Below are positions 45,950 to 58,380 of a stretch of DNA of 64,000 nucleotides, piece after piece (the first letter of the stretch is position 1; each line of letters begins with the position of its first letter). The stretch spans positions 51,860,915-51,924,914 of the forward strand of contig JAOANR010000006.1 of assembly GCA_030278955.1 (NCBI GenBank). The letters run 5' to 3'. Under the pieces are notes generated by a model, which was not told the DNA's origin, did no database searches, and was given only the letters and a program-made list of their open reading frames with translations. The DNA is from Hygrophila difformis. Its lineage: Eukaryota > Streptophyta > Magnoliopsida > Lamiales > Acanthaceae. The position numbers and the translations under genes were made by a program.

Positions 45950-47358
45950 TGTGTTTAAATAATGAGTTAAATGTTTAATTGGTGGAAATTATGGAATTAA
46001 TTGCTAAAAACAATGATTTTGAATAAAAATATTAAATTTTGATCTCATTCCATGATTCTATGCATTTTAATGTATTTGCTGTTGAGATTGCATATTTTTA
46101 AGTGTTTTTAGCAAGCCAAGGGCTAAAGGGACCAAGATGAAGTCAATTGGAGCTCTAAAACTCGGAAAATGAAAGAAAAGTGGTGAAAACAGTCCGAAAA
46201 GCGCGCTGGTGGTGCGGTGCGAAGGTCGAACGCACACGGAGCGCCCTGTTTGACGATACCGCGTGCTTTTCTCCCAGACCGCGCGCCCAGCACATGCCTC
46301 CCACACCTGCATTTTTGGGTTTCGCGTTTTGGGCAATAAATAGCTCGTTTCTTGGCCGATTTGGGAGTTCCACCTATAAAAACGCTCAGAATTTCATTCC
46401 CCATCGAAATATCTTATTTTGCATATCATTTTCATTCATCATCCAGAAAAAAAGCGCGCCCTAGGGCTGGATGCCCAAATCTTGCCGAATCTTGGGATAT
46501 CGCGCAAATCTTCTGGTTGATTCATATCTTCTGCAAACTGGTCTATAAATAACACGAATTCAAGTCAATTCAGAAGTTCCAGAATCATTGAATAGTTCCA
46601 GAAAATCATCTTCCATACTTCCATACTTTTCCATCCATCATCCGGGCCAAGAGAAGAGCAAGTTGAAGGCAATCCAGTTGAGATCTATACCGGAATTTTT
46701 TCACCAATTCTGTCACATCGTTTGGGGAAACCTAGATCTTGACGTTGTTGATTTTTGCAAATGATTTTATGAATTTCGTTAATTATATGTTGACTTGTTA
46801 AATTCTTATGTGTGTTTGGTGAGACCGAAAGAAGATCTGAACTAGGGCTTTATATTGTTCAAGTGATTGAAAAATACTTGAACAAAAATAATTGAACAAC
46901 TCAATTCAAATAATTGGTAATTTGAAAAAGAGCCAAAATTGTTAGAACCATACTTAGGATAATCACTAGCCGGAGGAATTGCATGTCATTAAAACCGGGA
47001 GTTTTCTAAATTGTGATAATCCTAGGTAGGCATATTAATTAATTAAAAATTAGATTTTTATATGCAATTGCAAGGTTTTCAACAATTGAAAGATCTAGGG
47101 ATCCCCATTCATCATCTAGCATATTCATTAAATTCTTCTCTTTGATTCGTTCATCGCACTTTTTAATAGTTTTATTTTAAATAATTGCAATTTTAGGAAC
47201 TTAGATAAACCAAATTTATTCGCAATTTAATTTTCTTCGCTACTTGAATTTAATAAATTATTGACAATTCCCTGCTCTCTGTGGATTCGACCCGGTTTTA
47301 CCGGTTTATTACTTGGACTGTACACTGCGGGTTGTGTTGGAAAATATTCCACACACCA
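45950..47358 (+). mobile_element. Athila/Tat-like gypsy 5' LTR
   Basis: A 1409-bp TG...CA unit ending ATTCCACACACCA, followed after six bases by a tRNA-Asp-type primer site, the usual context of Athila and Tat-group elements, whose LTRs are of this size. TATA-like motifs occur at about 46334 (GCAATAAATAG) and 46542 (TCTATAAATAAC). Its body is cut short by repeat copy B at about 47513. No coding sequence of this element remains in the window and its 3' LTR is not seen. Confidence 0.75.
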
Positions 47359-47364
47359 AGTTTT

Positions 47365-47382
47365 TGGCGCCATTGACGGGGA
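47365..47382 (+). other. tRNA-Asp-type primer binding site
   Basis: TGGCGCCATTGACGGGGA, close to the plant tRNA-Asp complement TGGCGCCGTTGCCGGGGA, which primes many Athila/Tat elements. Confidence 0.85.
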
Positions 47383-49944
47383 ACGGTGGTTTTTATTATA
47401 GTTTATTTAGTTTTTGTGGTTTCTTTCCTATTTCATTTTATTTTTATTTTTATTATTCTAAATTTTCTAGCCACTTACTCCTTGCTTTCCTATTGTTTCA
47501 GGCTCTAGTTTATTGAAAATTTTGACAAATTTCCCACACGAGTATTTTTAAGAAAATAAAATAAGATAATCCCGGTTTGATTTTATTTTATGAAACCAAT
47601 TTATGATGATGGAGTTGGAATTAGGGATAAATTTATAGGTTGTCACGTTTTTATTTACTCATGTTAAGAAACTGTGCCCCCGAAAGCGTTCACTGGAGGA
47701 TGTGCGATAGAAGCAGGGCCCACGTCGTTTTATAAGATTTTCCACTCGGTTACTCGATTCAAGACTGTGTTTGATTATCAACTACTTGACAGAATTTAAA
47801 CTAAAATATGAAAGCAATTAAAATTATCCTAAAAGGCAGATAAAATTTATTCTAAGAAAGCAATAAAATTTACACTAAGCTATTTATCATTAATTTAGAA
47901 AAGTAGATTTAAAATGTGACAGAAGGGACAGGGAGAAAAGAATAAAAATTGGACAAGATTCAGATGAAACACAATTAAACTTCCATTTTGTTACACAGAT
48001 CTTAGTTTGGGATAATCCAATCAGATAGCTAACTCTCATGCTTCCTATACCATGTTCCCTTTAACAGACAGGTACTTACAGTAAGAATTTACATGCCTTA
48101 AGACAACAAAATCTAAGATATACAACTGCCCCTGCGCAGAGGTATGTCATTTATCTGTGGTGGACAAGCAACACATGACAAATCATTAGTTGAAGTGTCA
48201 AGTACTGCTATCATTCCCCCATGTCGCACCCAGAGATTCTAATTGAGCCTGAACTATTCCATAACTCTCAAACCTAGAAGCAGTTTCGCTACTCTCAACA
48301 CATCCGAGTGACCTCTAAAGAAAGCATTTAAAAGAAAGCGATAAAGAAAGCATGTAAAATCCAATCACTCGGAGGTTTTAAAAGTGTTACCCTGGTAGTA
48401 TAAGAAGAGCCCCCAGTCAGGATGACCGGATGTGGATCAAGAATTCCCGGATCTCGGTGAACCGCTCGCAGTGTTCACTTCCTTCCGGGTGGTTATGAGA
48501 TACAAACTAATGAAACGAACTAATAAATTAGTTCGTTCCGGATGCACTCACTCAGGACTCAAAAATAGGCTTTGGAAGAAGAGGATAGCAGTTGAAAGGA
48601 GCTCAACCATATCTTAGAAAATAACCAAGACCTGAGTGTTGTTCCTCTAGAATTATCTATCACACCGTATTTGAATCCAAGTGGATCCCATCTCAGTGTA
48701 ATATTTAATACCAGATTTCCAACACACAACAATTTTGAAAATAATGAATTTGAAAACCATTCCCTAAACAGGTACTAGACTCTCAATAAGAACGCAGACC
48801 CTTTCAGTCTAGAAGAGACCTAATCGCTGACTCTGCTTCTAATTTCCCAAAATTAACCCCCGTAATATGAATTAGACATAACTGAGGAATTTATCGCTTA
48901 CTTAGATCCGGATTTTATAAATAAATTTTTGTTGGAAATTTATTATGAGACATCTGATTAAAAATCAAGACTTCTATGTCCAAGGGAAGGATCCCAAAAT
49001 AGTTAGACCACAATATTTACATAATATTATCATGCATAAATTTATAAAGAAGTGTAAAATTAAATTAACCCAAAATATAAGGTGGGTTTAGACAGAATGT
49101 GATACACAGAGATGAAATTGCCGAGATGAGAAGAATTTATTTGGCTAAAAAGGAAAAATAATTAGGTGGACTGCAAACATCTGTTGTCCAGTTTCCTAAT
49201 CATTTGGGTAGGATGATTTTTAGACAGTGGAATGCCCTAAATGACAGTTGCCGCCGTCATCTTAGACTCCACTATCTGTGAATTTGGATAAAAACCCACA
49301 TGTTCTATTACTGCAATAATTATTAGATAACAGTGGCATATATCTTCTAACATTACTACAGCTCCAGATTCGGGTTTTGAAATTAAGATAAGAAAAATAA
49401 AACTCTATGCGGATAGGAGTCAGCTGAGCAGCTATTATAATCCCGGATGGACGAACCGCCAAGGCTTCCACCGACCACTGTCCGGACCATGCAAAATAAC
49501 AACTAGTAATTAATTTTCAGACTACGAGCTAATTTGTCTGTGTGGGAATATCCGCCAACATTAGTCTGTAATATTTCTTACTAGTCGTTTCATACAACAC
49601 GGGAAAAGACAAAATAAATAGAATAAGAAAATATTTTTGGGTCATCTTGTATGAGAGACAATTGTGTCTCATGCAAGGGTATAGAAATTAATCCATAATC
49701 ATTCTTTATGTTTTAAACAATCTTTCATTCCATAATTAATTAATTACAGTCCGGATTATATACTTAAAACATAAGAGATTAATTTTTGTAGAAAAATCTT
49801 TTAATGGAATTGAACAAAATTCTTTACATCAAATTTATCATGGGTTGAGATCATTGGATTTCAACCTCAAAATATTAATATAAAGGTTCAATTAATTAAT
49901 GGTCAGATATGGAGAAACATAATATTTGGCAAGAGAGTCCCATG

Positions 49945-50540
49945 CATGTCGTGAGACAAAAATTGCGTCGTGACATGGTCTAGCGACTAGGGTCTAGGGA
50001 CGGGAGGTTAAAAAGTTAGAAAATTTTGGGTTTTTAAAGGAGAAGAGGACCCAGTCGTGAGACCATAAATTGTGTCGCAAGCTAGGCTTGCGAGATGGGT
50101 CTCACGACAGGTGCATTTTAAAAATATTTGCCAAGGCATGGAGCTTTAGTCGCTAGACAAAAATTGTGTCGTGAGACATGGTCTCACGACAGGAGTCTCG
50201 CGACTGGAGTGATTTTATAAATATTCTAAGTGTTTGGTCTCCCAGTCGCTAGACTAAAAGTGTGTCGTGAGACGTGGTCTCACGACAGGAGGGTCTTGCG
50301 ACTGGAAGTTTTCTAAAATTTTATAAAAATTTTGGCATACTCCCATCGTGAGAGAGGGAAAAAATTACGTCGTGATCCGTGGGATCACGACGTGAGTCTC
50401 ACGACATGAGTATTTTTATAAAATTTTTGAAGTAATTTGGGTCTTACATTGCATTGCATAAAATTACATTGTAATCCGTGGGATCACAAAAAGAATATTA
50501 CGTTGCAACCTATGGGGTTACAACGTGATGCATTACAATG
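49945..50540. repeat. Nested hairpin array, copy B
   Basis: Units such as TGTCGTGAGA pairing with TCTCACGACA (50263-50287) inside CAGTCGC...GCGACTG, and CGTCGTGATCC pairing with GGATCACGACG (about 50368-50393). The last palindrome (TTACGTTGCAACC against GGGTTACAACGT) lies near 50490-50525. Confidence 0.85.
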
Positions 50541-50984
50541 TAGGAAATGATTTTTTAATACGCACAACACTTTAACACCAACCCTTTTTAAATCTAATGC
50601 ACAAAAAATAAAAATAAACATAAGTAAATAAAAATACTACCTAAAAACTAAAGAAAGAGAAAACGAAAACAGGGTAATAAATAATAAAAAAAAAACTAGG
50701 ATAAAAAGCAACAGTGAGTATAATCTATACTAACAAACTAAAATTAACAGTAAAACCTACACTAAATCTAACAAGGGATAAATACAAAGTGTTTATGCAT
50801 TTATTACATCTAATAAAGCCTTAAATCTAACTAAAAATACTAATAAAAATGGTCAAGGGACCAAAATACAAAATAAAGAAATTAATGTCATGGAAGTGAT
50901 CCATAACAAATTTTGTGGATCAATTTTCTCATATAACATCAAAAACTAAAATATGGTTTAATCACACTCATTAATTGAATGTTC

Positions 50985-51345
50985 AAACCCAAACTATAAA
51001 CTGTAAACTAAAATAAAATATAAAAATTGACTACAACACTAGAAACTTCTCTCCCAGTCCTAAAATATAAAAATTGGCTACAACACTAGAAACTATAAAC
51101 TGTAAACTAAAATAAAATATAAAAATAAACTATAAACTGTAAACTAAAATAAAATATAAACTATAAACTGTAAACTATAAACTATAAACTGTAAACTAAA
51201 ATATAAACTATAAACTATAAAGTGTAAACTATAAACTGTAAACTAAAATAAAATATAAAAATTGGCTACAACACTAGAAACTTCTCTCCCAGTCCTAAAA
51301 TAAAATATAAAAATTGGCTACAACACTAGAAACTTCTCTCCCAGT
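50985..51345. repeat. A-rich minisatellite
   Basis: Irregular tandem copies of AACTATAAACTGTAAACTA and AAAATAAAATATAAAAATTG. A longer segment, ACACTAGAAACTTCTCTCCC, recurs from about 51034, 51270 and 51323. Non-coding. Confidence 0.9.
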
Positions 51346-51490
51346 CCTGAGGCTCTTTCCCACTCCTGAAGCAACTTCTCTCCCAGTCCCTAGACTATGT
51401 TTCACGACTGAGCTTCGTCTCCCAATCGTGAAACAATTTCCCAATCCCTAAATATGTTTCACGACTGGCTTTAGTCTCTAGTGACTGGGG

Positions 51491-52482
51491 TCCCAAGGTC
51501 CGGATAAGTTTATTTTCTCTTTCCTCTCTTTCCCTTCTCTTTCCTCTCTTCCTCTCCCATTTTCTTTTCCGTTTTCCTGCTTCAAATTAAATTGATTACT
51601 GGGGGTTTGTTGGAGTGAAGGCCGCCGGAGTAGACAGGTAGTGGTGGAGATGGTTGGAGAGGGGTGCTCGTCGGTCGGAGGTTGATGGGCGGCTGGCGAC
51701 GGGACTGGATGGCCGGAGGTTGGAGAAAGAGAGCGACAGGTTGGTGTGTTGGTGGTGGTTAATGGCTGCCGGAGCTGCTGGTCCGAGAGGGAGTGAAGGT
51801 GGCTGCGGCGACAGGAGGTGAGGGGCGGCGGAGGTCGCCGGAGATGGTGAAATCTGGGGGCGGAGTTGTTGAGCAGCGACGGTGGCGGTTGAGTCTCGCG
51901 GTGGTCCGCTGCTGCTGCTTTGAGGATGGTGAGGACGGAGGTGCATAGCTGCTGTGGGACGGAGATGGTGACGGGATGAGGCTCGTCGGAGGGAGCTTCA
52001 AGATGGTGGTGGTCGGCTGCCGCTTTTGATCGGAGAGTGACAACGGAGGCACAAGGGCTGCCGGACTGAAGAAGATTGAGGGCTGCGGTGGTGGTGGCAG
52101 GTTGAGATGAATGGTGGTCGGAAGAATTAGCATCGGCCGTCGACGGACTAGCGGGGACTGTCGTCGGAAATTGGAGAAGATGTTCCAGTCTTCAACTTGC
52201 TGTTCAAAATTCCATTTTTGATTTTGCAATTAGCAAATTGGGGAAGACAACTTAATTGGTGTGGCTGCTGGGATGATGAGGGCTTGGCCGGATGATTCTA
52301 GGTGGAGGTGACGACGAGGCCGGAGGAGGATGGTGGTGGTCGGAATTGATGAAATGAGTAGTAGGGCACTGTTGCGGTTCACATTCCGAAATAGAATTTT
52401 GGGGAAGATGACTCAATTTAAGGGTGGGACCCACCTGTAATCAATTTGATTAGTTAATTCTTTTTTTTTATGTATGTAAATA
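51491..52482. other. Pyrimidine-rich and GGTGG-rich stretch flanking the Helitron end
   Basis: 51490-51600 is pyrimidine-rich; 51600-52440 is rich in GGTGG, GGCGG and GGAGG. Minus-strand frames here are Pro/Ser/Thr-rich low-complexity translations without motifs, so I do not call genes. It resembles leader-type sequence of an LTR or an old gene leader. The Helitron 3' end inserted at its right edge, in an AT-rich run. Confidence 0.45.
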
Positions 52483-52510
52483 CTAGTTGAAAAGCCGTGC
52501 AAATGCACAA
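52483..52510 (-). other. Helitron 3' terminus: palindrome and CTAG
   Basis: The plus strand shows A then CTAGTTGAAAAGCCGTGCAA, continuing ATGCAC; on the minus strand this gives stem GTGCA/TGCAC and the CTAG end with a T after it. Matches the known plant Helitron 3' consensus. Confidence 0.8.
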
Positions 52511-52849
52511 CCAACTGAGGGTACAACCGCTGTGGGAAAAAGAAATAGCACAATTTTATGCAATTCAAATAATACTGATTTAAGGCCAGCCATTTGAGTT
52601 CGGCAGTTCAAGCTGTTTGTTTTTACCTCAATTAGCACATGGCAAAAATATTAGAAACTGCCTGTTTTTCCATGCTTATAGGATTACAAGAATTCAAGCT
52701 GAAGGATCTAAAAAGAAATTTAGGCTTAAAGAATTGCTAAACTGTTTTCAAAAAAAGTATCGAAATGGCCAGGATATTTCAACTTACATGGATAGGAAAC
52801 AAAGAAACGCTGAAATTACATGCATCCACTAATAAACTGATATGTCCAC

Positions 52850-53516
52850 TAATTTGTCAGTACAGCATCTTGGCGTCTGCCAACATCTGCAAGTTGAATT
52901 ACCAGTCTCAGTCTATGGAAATTCATGTTAGCTCCGCTGGTCACTGCAACCACATTAGCACCCTTGAGTCCGTAGTACTTGCACTATGCTTCAGCTCCAG
53001 ATAAGGCAAGCGCACCTGTAGGTTCTAAACCTTTTCTCCTCAAACATATCCTTACATGAGAAGAAAACAACGTGAGTAGTTAACATTCACATTTCAAAGT
53101 TGCTGAAAGTTGCACCAGTTCACATCTTGCTCACAAGACTTTTAAGAAGAAAAAAAGAAGCAATTAAATCACATGGTAGTTGGGTTTGCTAAATTATTTA
53201 TTATAGTTTCTAGTGAACTATAAAAGCCATCATAAGCGGAAGAAAAAAGAAATGCCACTGGGTTAATTGGAATCTACTCAAGATCAAAGCATGTAAACCT
53301 ACAAAATATGTACAAAATTACAAATGCATAAAAGAGATGAGAAGGAAGTGAACCTTAAGTGTGGCACAAATTGCATCACAGTTGACAAGAACTATCACAT
53401 CTACCAGTTCACTGTATAGACGGAACGTCTCTTTACCAACCTCTTTGACAGCTACACCATCAGCAAAACCTCCTACTTGAGCTAACATCTCTCGTTGGCC
53501 AAGGTGTAATGATCAG
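52850..53516 (-). pseudogene. Threonine dehydratase (biosynthetic, OMR1-type) gene fragment
   Basis: Two exon pieces on the minus strand. The upstream piece (about 53510-53354) reads GQREMLAQVGGFADGVAVKE, then VGKETFRLYSELVDVIVLVN and CDAICATLK. The downstream piece (about 53045-52850) starts DMFEEKR and continues in another frame as EPTGALALSGAEA, a stop where a Tyr is expected, CKYYGLKGANVVAVTSGANM and NFHRLRLVIQLADVGRRQDA. This matches the C-terminal part of the PLP-binding catalytic domain before the regulatory domain of plant threonine deaminase, the first enzyme of isoleucine synthesis. An intron-like gap remains between the pieces. The stop, the frame change and the absence of flanking exons show it is not functional. 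Confidence 0.85.
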
Positions 53517-53848
53517 GCCATTGCATTGGCATTATAGGGTTCCTCGCCAAAATTTTTAAAGCCTGACAGCAAACTAAAAAATGAAACAAATGGGAGAGCA
53601 AACTCACTGGATCTGCGCTTCATGTTAGAACAAATATGAAGGGGACAAAAAAAAAACACAGAAATATCAGCAACATCAGTCAAAGCTATAAGGATCACAA
53701 ACAAGCAGCTAAAATGCTAAATACATTAACCAAACAACTAATGTGACGGTAGTAAATTAAAAACAAACTCCAAATTATTGTGTAGAAAGATAACGACTGC
53801 ATACTCATAGGCGTACCGTCACTCCTCGATCACTCAATCTCCTGTCAC

Positions 53849-54071
53849 GTAAGTTTTATCTTCATATACCTTCTTTCGCTTGCGGACTTCTTCTCATTCC
53901 ACTTCTACAAAGTTAAAGGGAAGTGAATAATTCAGTGCAGATCCTGTACAGTCAATTAGAACACGCGACAAAGAAGGGAGCACCAATTACTAAATAAAAC
54001 AGGCAAGAGTTACCTGGTATGCTTCATGATTCTCCCACCAAGGATAATAACAATGCAGACGGCCAATCTGC
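53849..54071 (-). pseudogene. Unrecognised captured exon fragments
   Basis: Minus-strand pieces KIGRLHCYYPWWENHEAYQ (54071-54015) and, after an intron-like gap, EEVRKRKKVYEDKTYVTG (about 53900-53845), preceded by a stop. Splice-like AG and GT flank the first piece. The family is not identified. Orientation agrees with the other captured fragments. Confidence 0.35.
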
Positions 54072-54531
54072 AAAAATGTCATATAAACAACCTGGGAAAA
54101 AATGAAAGGCAAGAAAGGTGAAGTTTTCAGACTTTAAAGGTCATGAACCGACATTTGTCCAGTCCAAGCAAGTATCCCATGCCAAATCATTGAATCAGCT
54201 TAGATTAGATGAGATTTCCCATATGCCTGGCACAAGGACATTGCAAAAAATTGCACAGATAACTTAGCTATCCAAAGAGATTTGCATAAAATAGCAAGGA
54301 CAAATAAGCATAAATCACCAAATGCATCTAGAAAAATCATTTCCCACGCACTAAAAGACCATTCTTACTACAAAATGAAGCCGTGGCACCTGCAATTGCA
54401 TCAAGTATCACTATTTAATGGCATGGAATAGCACTTCAACAAAAACATGAGATACAACTACCATAATTATTGGAAACAAGAAAAAACAAATAATAAAAAA
54501 TGCAAGATAATGAGGCAGAATTTATCATATG

Positions 54532-54672
54532 AAGGGACCTTGCTCGGAGGCAGATGAACTAATGAATCTTCACAAAAGTCAGGCCTAAGTTCATCAGTGT
54601 CATCTTCGGTTAAATGAAAATCTAGATCAAAAGTGAAGATGCCAACAAACTCAAATACATCATTTAGCTTTA
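54532..54672 (-). pseudogene. MCM-binding protein (ETG1/MCMBP) exon fragment
   Basis: The minus-strand translation KLNDVFEFVGIFTFDLDFHL, then TEDDTDELRPDFCEDSLVHL and PPSKVPS, follows the conserved central segment of plant ETG1/MCMBP, which acts with the MCM complex in DNA replication and sister-chromatid cohesion (family knowledge). One exon only, with open reading through it. No other ETG1 exons are recognised nearby. Captured fragment. Confidence 0.8.
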
Positions 54673-55032
54673 GGTTAGATTCTCAAGAAACATATATCTG
54701 CATAATTCAAAAAATAAACCCAAGTAGGTGAGAAATGAGAACATAATTAAAAATTTAAAGCCCATATAAGCTTAGAAATTGAGGTATACAAGCATGCATG
54801 CACAAACACACAAATACCTTAACTGAACAGGGCAAGAAAATTTTGTCAATATGATGAACCAACCAGGGCAAGATGAGCTTCCATCATCTAATATAATCTG
54901 AGGGATTAAAGAACCAAGAGTTGATCCATCCTCCCGCTATTGATGAAAATAAGTGCAACGTTAAAAGCCAACAATTACTTGCGAGCCATCTATAATAATA
55001 ATGACAGATACCAAATATGACAAAGCTAACCT

Positions 55033-55700
55033 GTGATCACCATAGCTATACCATGCCCCCTTCTTCAGAACAACATCTGTCATTTCAGCAAAATCCAATA
55101 CACATCCCTAGAATCAAGTTAAGTACAACAGTCCTGGAGTAAGAACATAGCCATCGCAAAACATAAAAGGAATGGCAAAAAACAGCTACACTAACCAGTT
55201 TGCTGACTCCCTCTCCAAATATAATTTTAAACTCAGCTTGTTTGTGCGGCCTTGACACCTGCAATAAAAAGAGAATCGCAGGAAATAATGCAACCAAGAT
55301 GGTACAGAGAAAATATAATGGTGCACCAAAACCAAAATGCTTAAAGTTTTAGTTTCGTGAGTTCATAGATTAATGAACTTGATGGCCCTATATGTTTATA
55401 GCAGTAAAATTCAAATTAGTGTAAATAAACAAGTTAGCAACAACGTATTTTCCCATGTCACTTGCCTTACTCTTTTCAACTCTTACACGAACTTTGAGTC
55501 CAACATTTTCATCTCCTTTAACCTGCAACAACATATAAAAAGATGATCCATTGAGCAGCTTAAGATTAAGTGACTCACCATAACCAAGTCGAACAAAGTT
55601 ATATATAGTTCAATTGAGGTGGTTTTAGACTCACATATTTTATCTTCCCAATAGGACATATCTCAACTCCACCACTCGTGACTTCTGGAGGGCTTCACCT
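55033..55700 (-). pseudogene. RecA homologue (organellar type) gene fragment
   Basis: Four exon pieces in order on the minus strand: PEVTSGGVEICPIGKIKYV (about 55690-55637), VKGDENVGLKVRVRVEKSKA (about 55524-55460), SRPHKQAEFKIIFGEGVSKL (about 55259-55198) and GCVLDFAEMTDVVLKKGAWY with SYGDH (about 55109-55033). These match consecutive segments of the C-terminal core of bacterial-type RecA as encoded by plant nuclear genes for plastid or mitochondrial RecA. Residues that normally lie between TSGG and VEI (ALKFFASVR-type) are deleted in the first piece. Intron-like gaps remain. The ATP-binding Walker motifs are not present. Captured and defective. Confidence 0.88.
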
Positions 55701-55999
55701 GCAATCCAAGCAACTGCACAGAAGAGTTCCAGACAAAATATTCCCTCCATTTCGATCGAATATTATTAATTTTTTTTCACATCTTCAATAAAACATCATT
55801 TTATCCACTCAAACATATTCCTCCCTCTTTATGGAATCAAATTTGAAACTCACAACCGTGCTAGGCTACCCAGCCAAATAAAAAAAATATAAATAAAAAA
55901 ATTTGAAACACACAAAAGAGAAAAAAATTACACAACTAAACTATAAATTATCCTAAAGACCAAAACAATCTCCTCGGCATGGTAGATTGCACAGTACAA

Positions 56000-58250
56000 T
56001 TTGAGCCATTGCGCCTCCTCATAAGAAAACCGTGTTTGTAAATGTGAAGCAAATTTCAATTTAGTTGTGAGATGAACCAGGAGGCAAGGAGACTTACCAA
56101 TTTATTGTTAGCACATAACACACAACAAATTAAGAAAATTTGTACATGGTTAACTATAGAAATTGTTAGGTCGCACCATTTTCATATCTTGCCATATACA
56201 TTGTACAAGAACCTTTGTATAAAGCAATGTCCATCTCCCGCAACTTATATTAGCATCAGCTGTAGCCTGTTGGATCTCATCATATGCTCCTGATTCTTCA
56301 TTATATGAATACCTACATTGTTAAACACAGAAGATGTAAGTTATTGTTATACAAGCCAAGAAGAAGAAGAAGAATTATACAAGCCAAGAAGAAGAATTAT
56401 ACAAGCCAAGAAGAAGAAGAAATCGTGCTCTTGGTTCTTCATTATGCCAGTAGCTTAATAACCTCTTCGGTTGCAAAGGTTGACAAATATTCCTGTGGAT
56501 TAAAATCATTAAATTTAGACAAACCTATAGAGTTTAAGTTTTTCAACTCCAATAATTCCTGGAGTCCCTTGATAAAAACGAGCACTTCAAGAGATGGCCA
56601 AGATTCAAGAGCTACTTGGGAAACACGAAAAATAGCCGCATGAAAGAAGAAAAATGAAAATGAAAACATTTCTATTATCATATTATGTGGGTGAATATCC
56701 TGTTTGGCATTTATAACAAGTTTGATAGGTACAATAGTATCAAGAGATTATATCAAATAGACTTGAAATAGGTGGTCGTTACACATTTTACCAAGTTTGA
56801 AAATTTTTAGTCCGCACTTTACAGGTATAATAGTCTGTAGAGCTGCCGGACTTTTAATAAAAATATTTACAATTTCCAAGTATTTACATGATTTGCAGTA
56901 GTGCTACATAGTTCTGTCCTTGTTAAAAATCATTTGAATGTCTAATGCCAGGAATGATTGATCCAAATACATGGAAAGAGAAGGATTTGTGAACAAAAAT
57001 TAAGCTCACTGCATATAAGCGGATCTACGAATACAAGGGTTGCCTGGGTCAGATTGTTGGGAAGAGATGGACTTCAATCCTAGCTAATTAACTTCAAATG
57101 AGCACTTGAATTCTTCTACTTTATAACTAATTGAAAAACATATGCAAATTTGCTTCTCCTGTGCATTACTTTCTGTCCTAAGGGAAATCAAGATTCACGG
57201 TTCTGAACTGAAAAATTTAACTATACTTCTCATACATATAGCAGTTCCTGATGAGGTCCCCTGAACTGGAACCTATGTACGCCCTTCACAAAAATGCTGG
57301 CACGCACACATATACATGTACTATATATATATATATTTTACGACACAGAAACTCTAGCCAACAGTTCCAAGTGGTTAAGGGTTCAGCATATCAATAATTT
57401 TAAGTTGAGGAAACAATGTTCCCACTGTGGTCTTTGACGAACGCTCGCAATTATCCAAAATTTAAGAATGAATAACACAGGGGAAGATTGAAACAGAGAG
57501 AATTCAAATGAAGCATAATTAGAAAACAGAGAAGAACGAAAGAAAGAAGGAAGAAGAAGAGAAGAAGTGGCATTGAACATGAATTATTTCCCACTGCATA
57601 AACCAAAACAAGAAAAATGACAAGGACGAACACAAAGCAAAACAAAACAAAACATGAACAAATATCATAGTCACTTACAGAGAAAGAGATACGGCAAAAC
57701 CCCGACAGAAACAAAAAAAAATCCAATCTTTATGACCCAAATCCTCCCCCAAATTGCTACTCCGAATCAGTACATATACACGGACCCATCAACAGATACC
57801 CTGCCATTTTAAAGCTTTAAAAAATCACCGGGGAAAAGGGTTGTTAAGAAAAGAGGCCAGATCAAGCGAACATTTTTGGGGTGGCATTTATTAGAGAATG
57901 GCAAAGCGAGAGCGGGGAATGGCAGGGAATTCTATGCTTTCTCACTTATTTATCATTATGCTCGAACCAGCACTTTCCAGATGCAGAGTAAGCCAACTAT
58001 CAAGGAGCTTAAATAGTATAGGGCACAGAATACCGGCATTTATGACATAGAAAAACCAAGCAAAAAAGTAACAGTAGATGCAACATAAGCAAACCCTCAA
58101 TAAATATAATTACAAATAAAGTGGTTCCATAATTAGGGAATCCTTTTTGTCAGGGAAAAATGTAGAAATATATGTAAAAGTAGAAGTCTATGTTGTTTCA
58201 GCCAAACTATCCAGAATAAAACAAACTAAGAGAACTGAATATCGAAAGAT
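56000..58250. other. Helitron interior without identified genes
   Basis: AT-rich, with a short GAAGAA-rich tandem repeat. On the minus strand a frame at 56640-56445 reads protein-like (SWPSLEVLVFIKGLQELLEL, FNDFNPQEYLSTFATEEVIK), which may be another captured exon, but it is not recognised. 57383-57780 is rich in A and GAAAG-type motifs and gives only low-complexity translations. Confidence 0.4.
56347..56422. repeat. Three-copy tandem repeat
   Basis: TTATACAAGCCAAGAAGAAG with a variable number of GAA units, repeated three times. Confidence 0.9.
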
Positions 58251-58257
58251 CAAGCAT

Positions 58258-58380
58258 GTGGGGTGTTCAAAAAATTCAAGCAACAAGTGGAGAATGTTAT
58301 AGCTCCATATACTCAACAAGAAAATGGTGTTGTAGAACACAAGTTAATTTCTTATAATGTATTTTTAACAAGCATTCCTG
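58258..58380 (+). pseudogene. Copia integrase scrap
   Basis: The plus strand translates to FKKFKQQVENVIAPYTQQEN followed by GVVEHK, resembling the copia integrase motif around APYTPQQNGVVERKNRT. Only about 30 codons are recognisable. It is on the strand opposite to the captured host exons, so it is a separate, older insertion. Confidence 0.55.

Larger units (their letters stand above)
47513..51490. repeat. Non-coding hairpin-rich repeat, copy B (diverged)
   Basis: Starts TTGAAAATTTTGACAAATTT, aligned with the shared end of copies A and C, and follows the same block order, including GTGTTACCCTGGTAGTATAA and GCCCCCAGTCAGGATGACCG near 48390. Its hairpin zone (49945-50540) uses TCACGAC in place of TCGCGAC. 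A further A-rich and minisatellite part (50560-51345) and a second GACTGG-motif cluster (51290-51490) correspond loosely to the far part of copy A. The right boundary is uncertain. No ORF of note. It interrupts the Athila-like element's internal region. Confidence 0.7.

Noticed and set aside
48432..48617. A 61-codon frame (DQEFPDLGEPLAVFTSFRVV...) that is matched by a same-length frame at 61729-61914
   Set aside because: Both lack an ATG (they begin GTG), and the similarity is explained by the DNA homology of repeat copies B and C. There is no recognisable motif.
49945..50540. Regular palindromes suggestive of a CRISPR-like array
   Set aside because: The units vary in length and sequence, lack constant repeats with unique spacers, and belong to a eukaryotic repeat family. 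They are nested hairpins, not CRISPR.
51596..52434. Long minus-strand Pro/Ser/Thr-rich frames
   Set aside because: They are low-complexity translations of a GGTGG/GGCGG-rich stretch in overlapping frames, with no domain and no splice context.
55741..55830. CCCTCCATTTCGATCGAAT, reminiscent of a Stowaway end
   Set aside because: No matching inverted end with a TA duplication was found, so there is too little to call an element.
57383..57726. Phe/Leu/Ser-rich minus-strand frames resembling membrane segments
   Set aside because: They come from an A- and GAAAG-rich run read on the other strand. Hydrophobicity is a base-composition effect.
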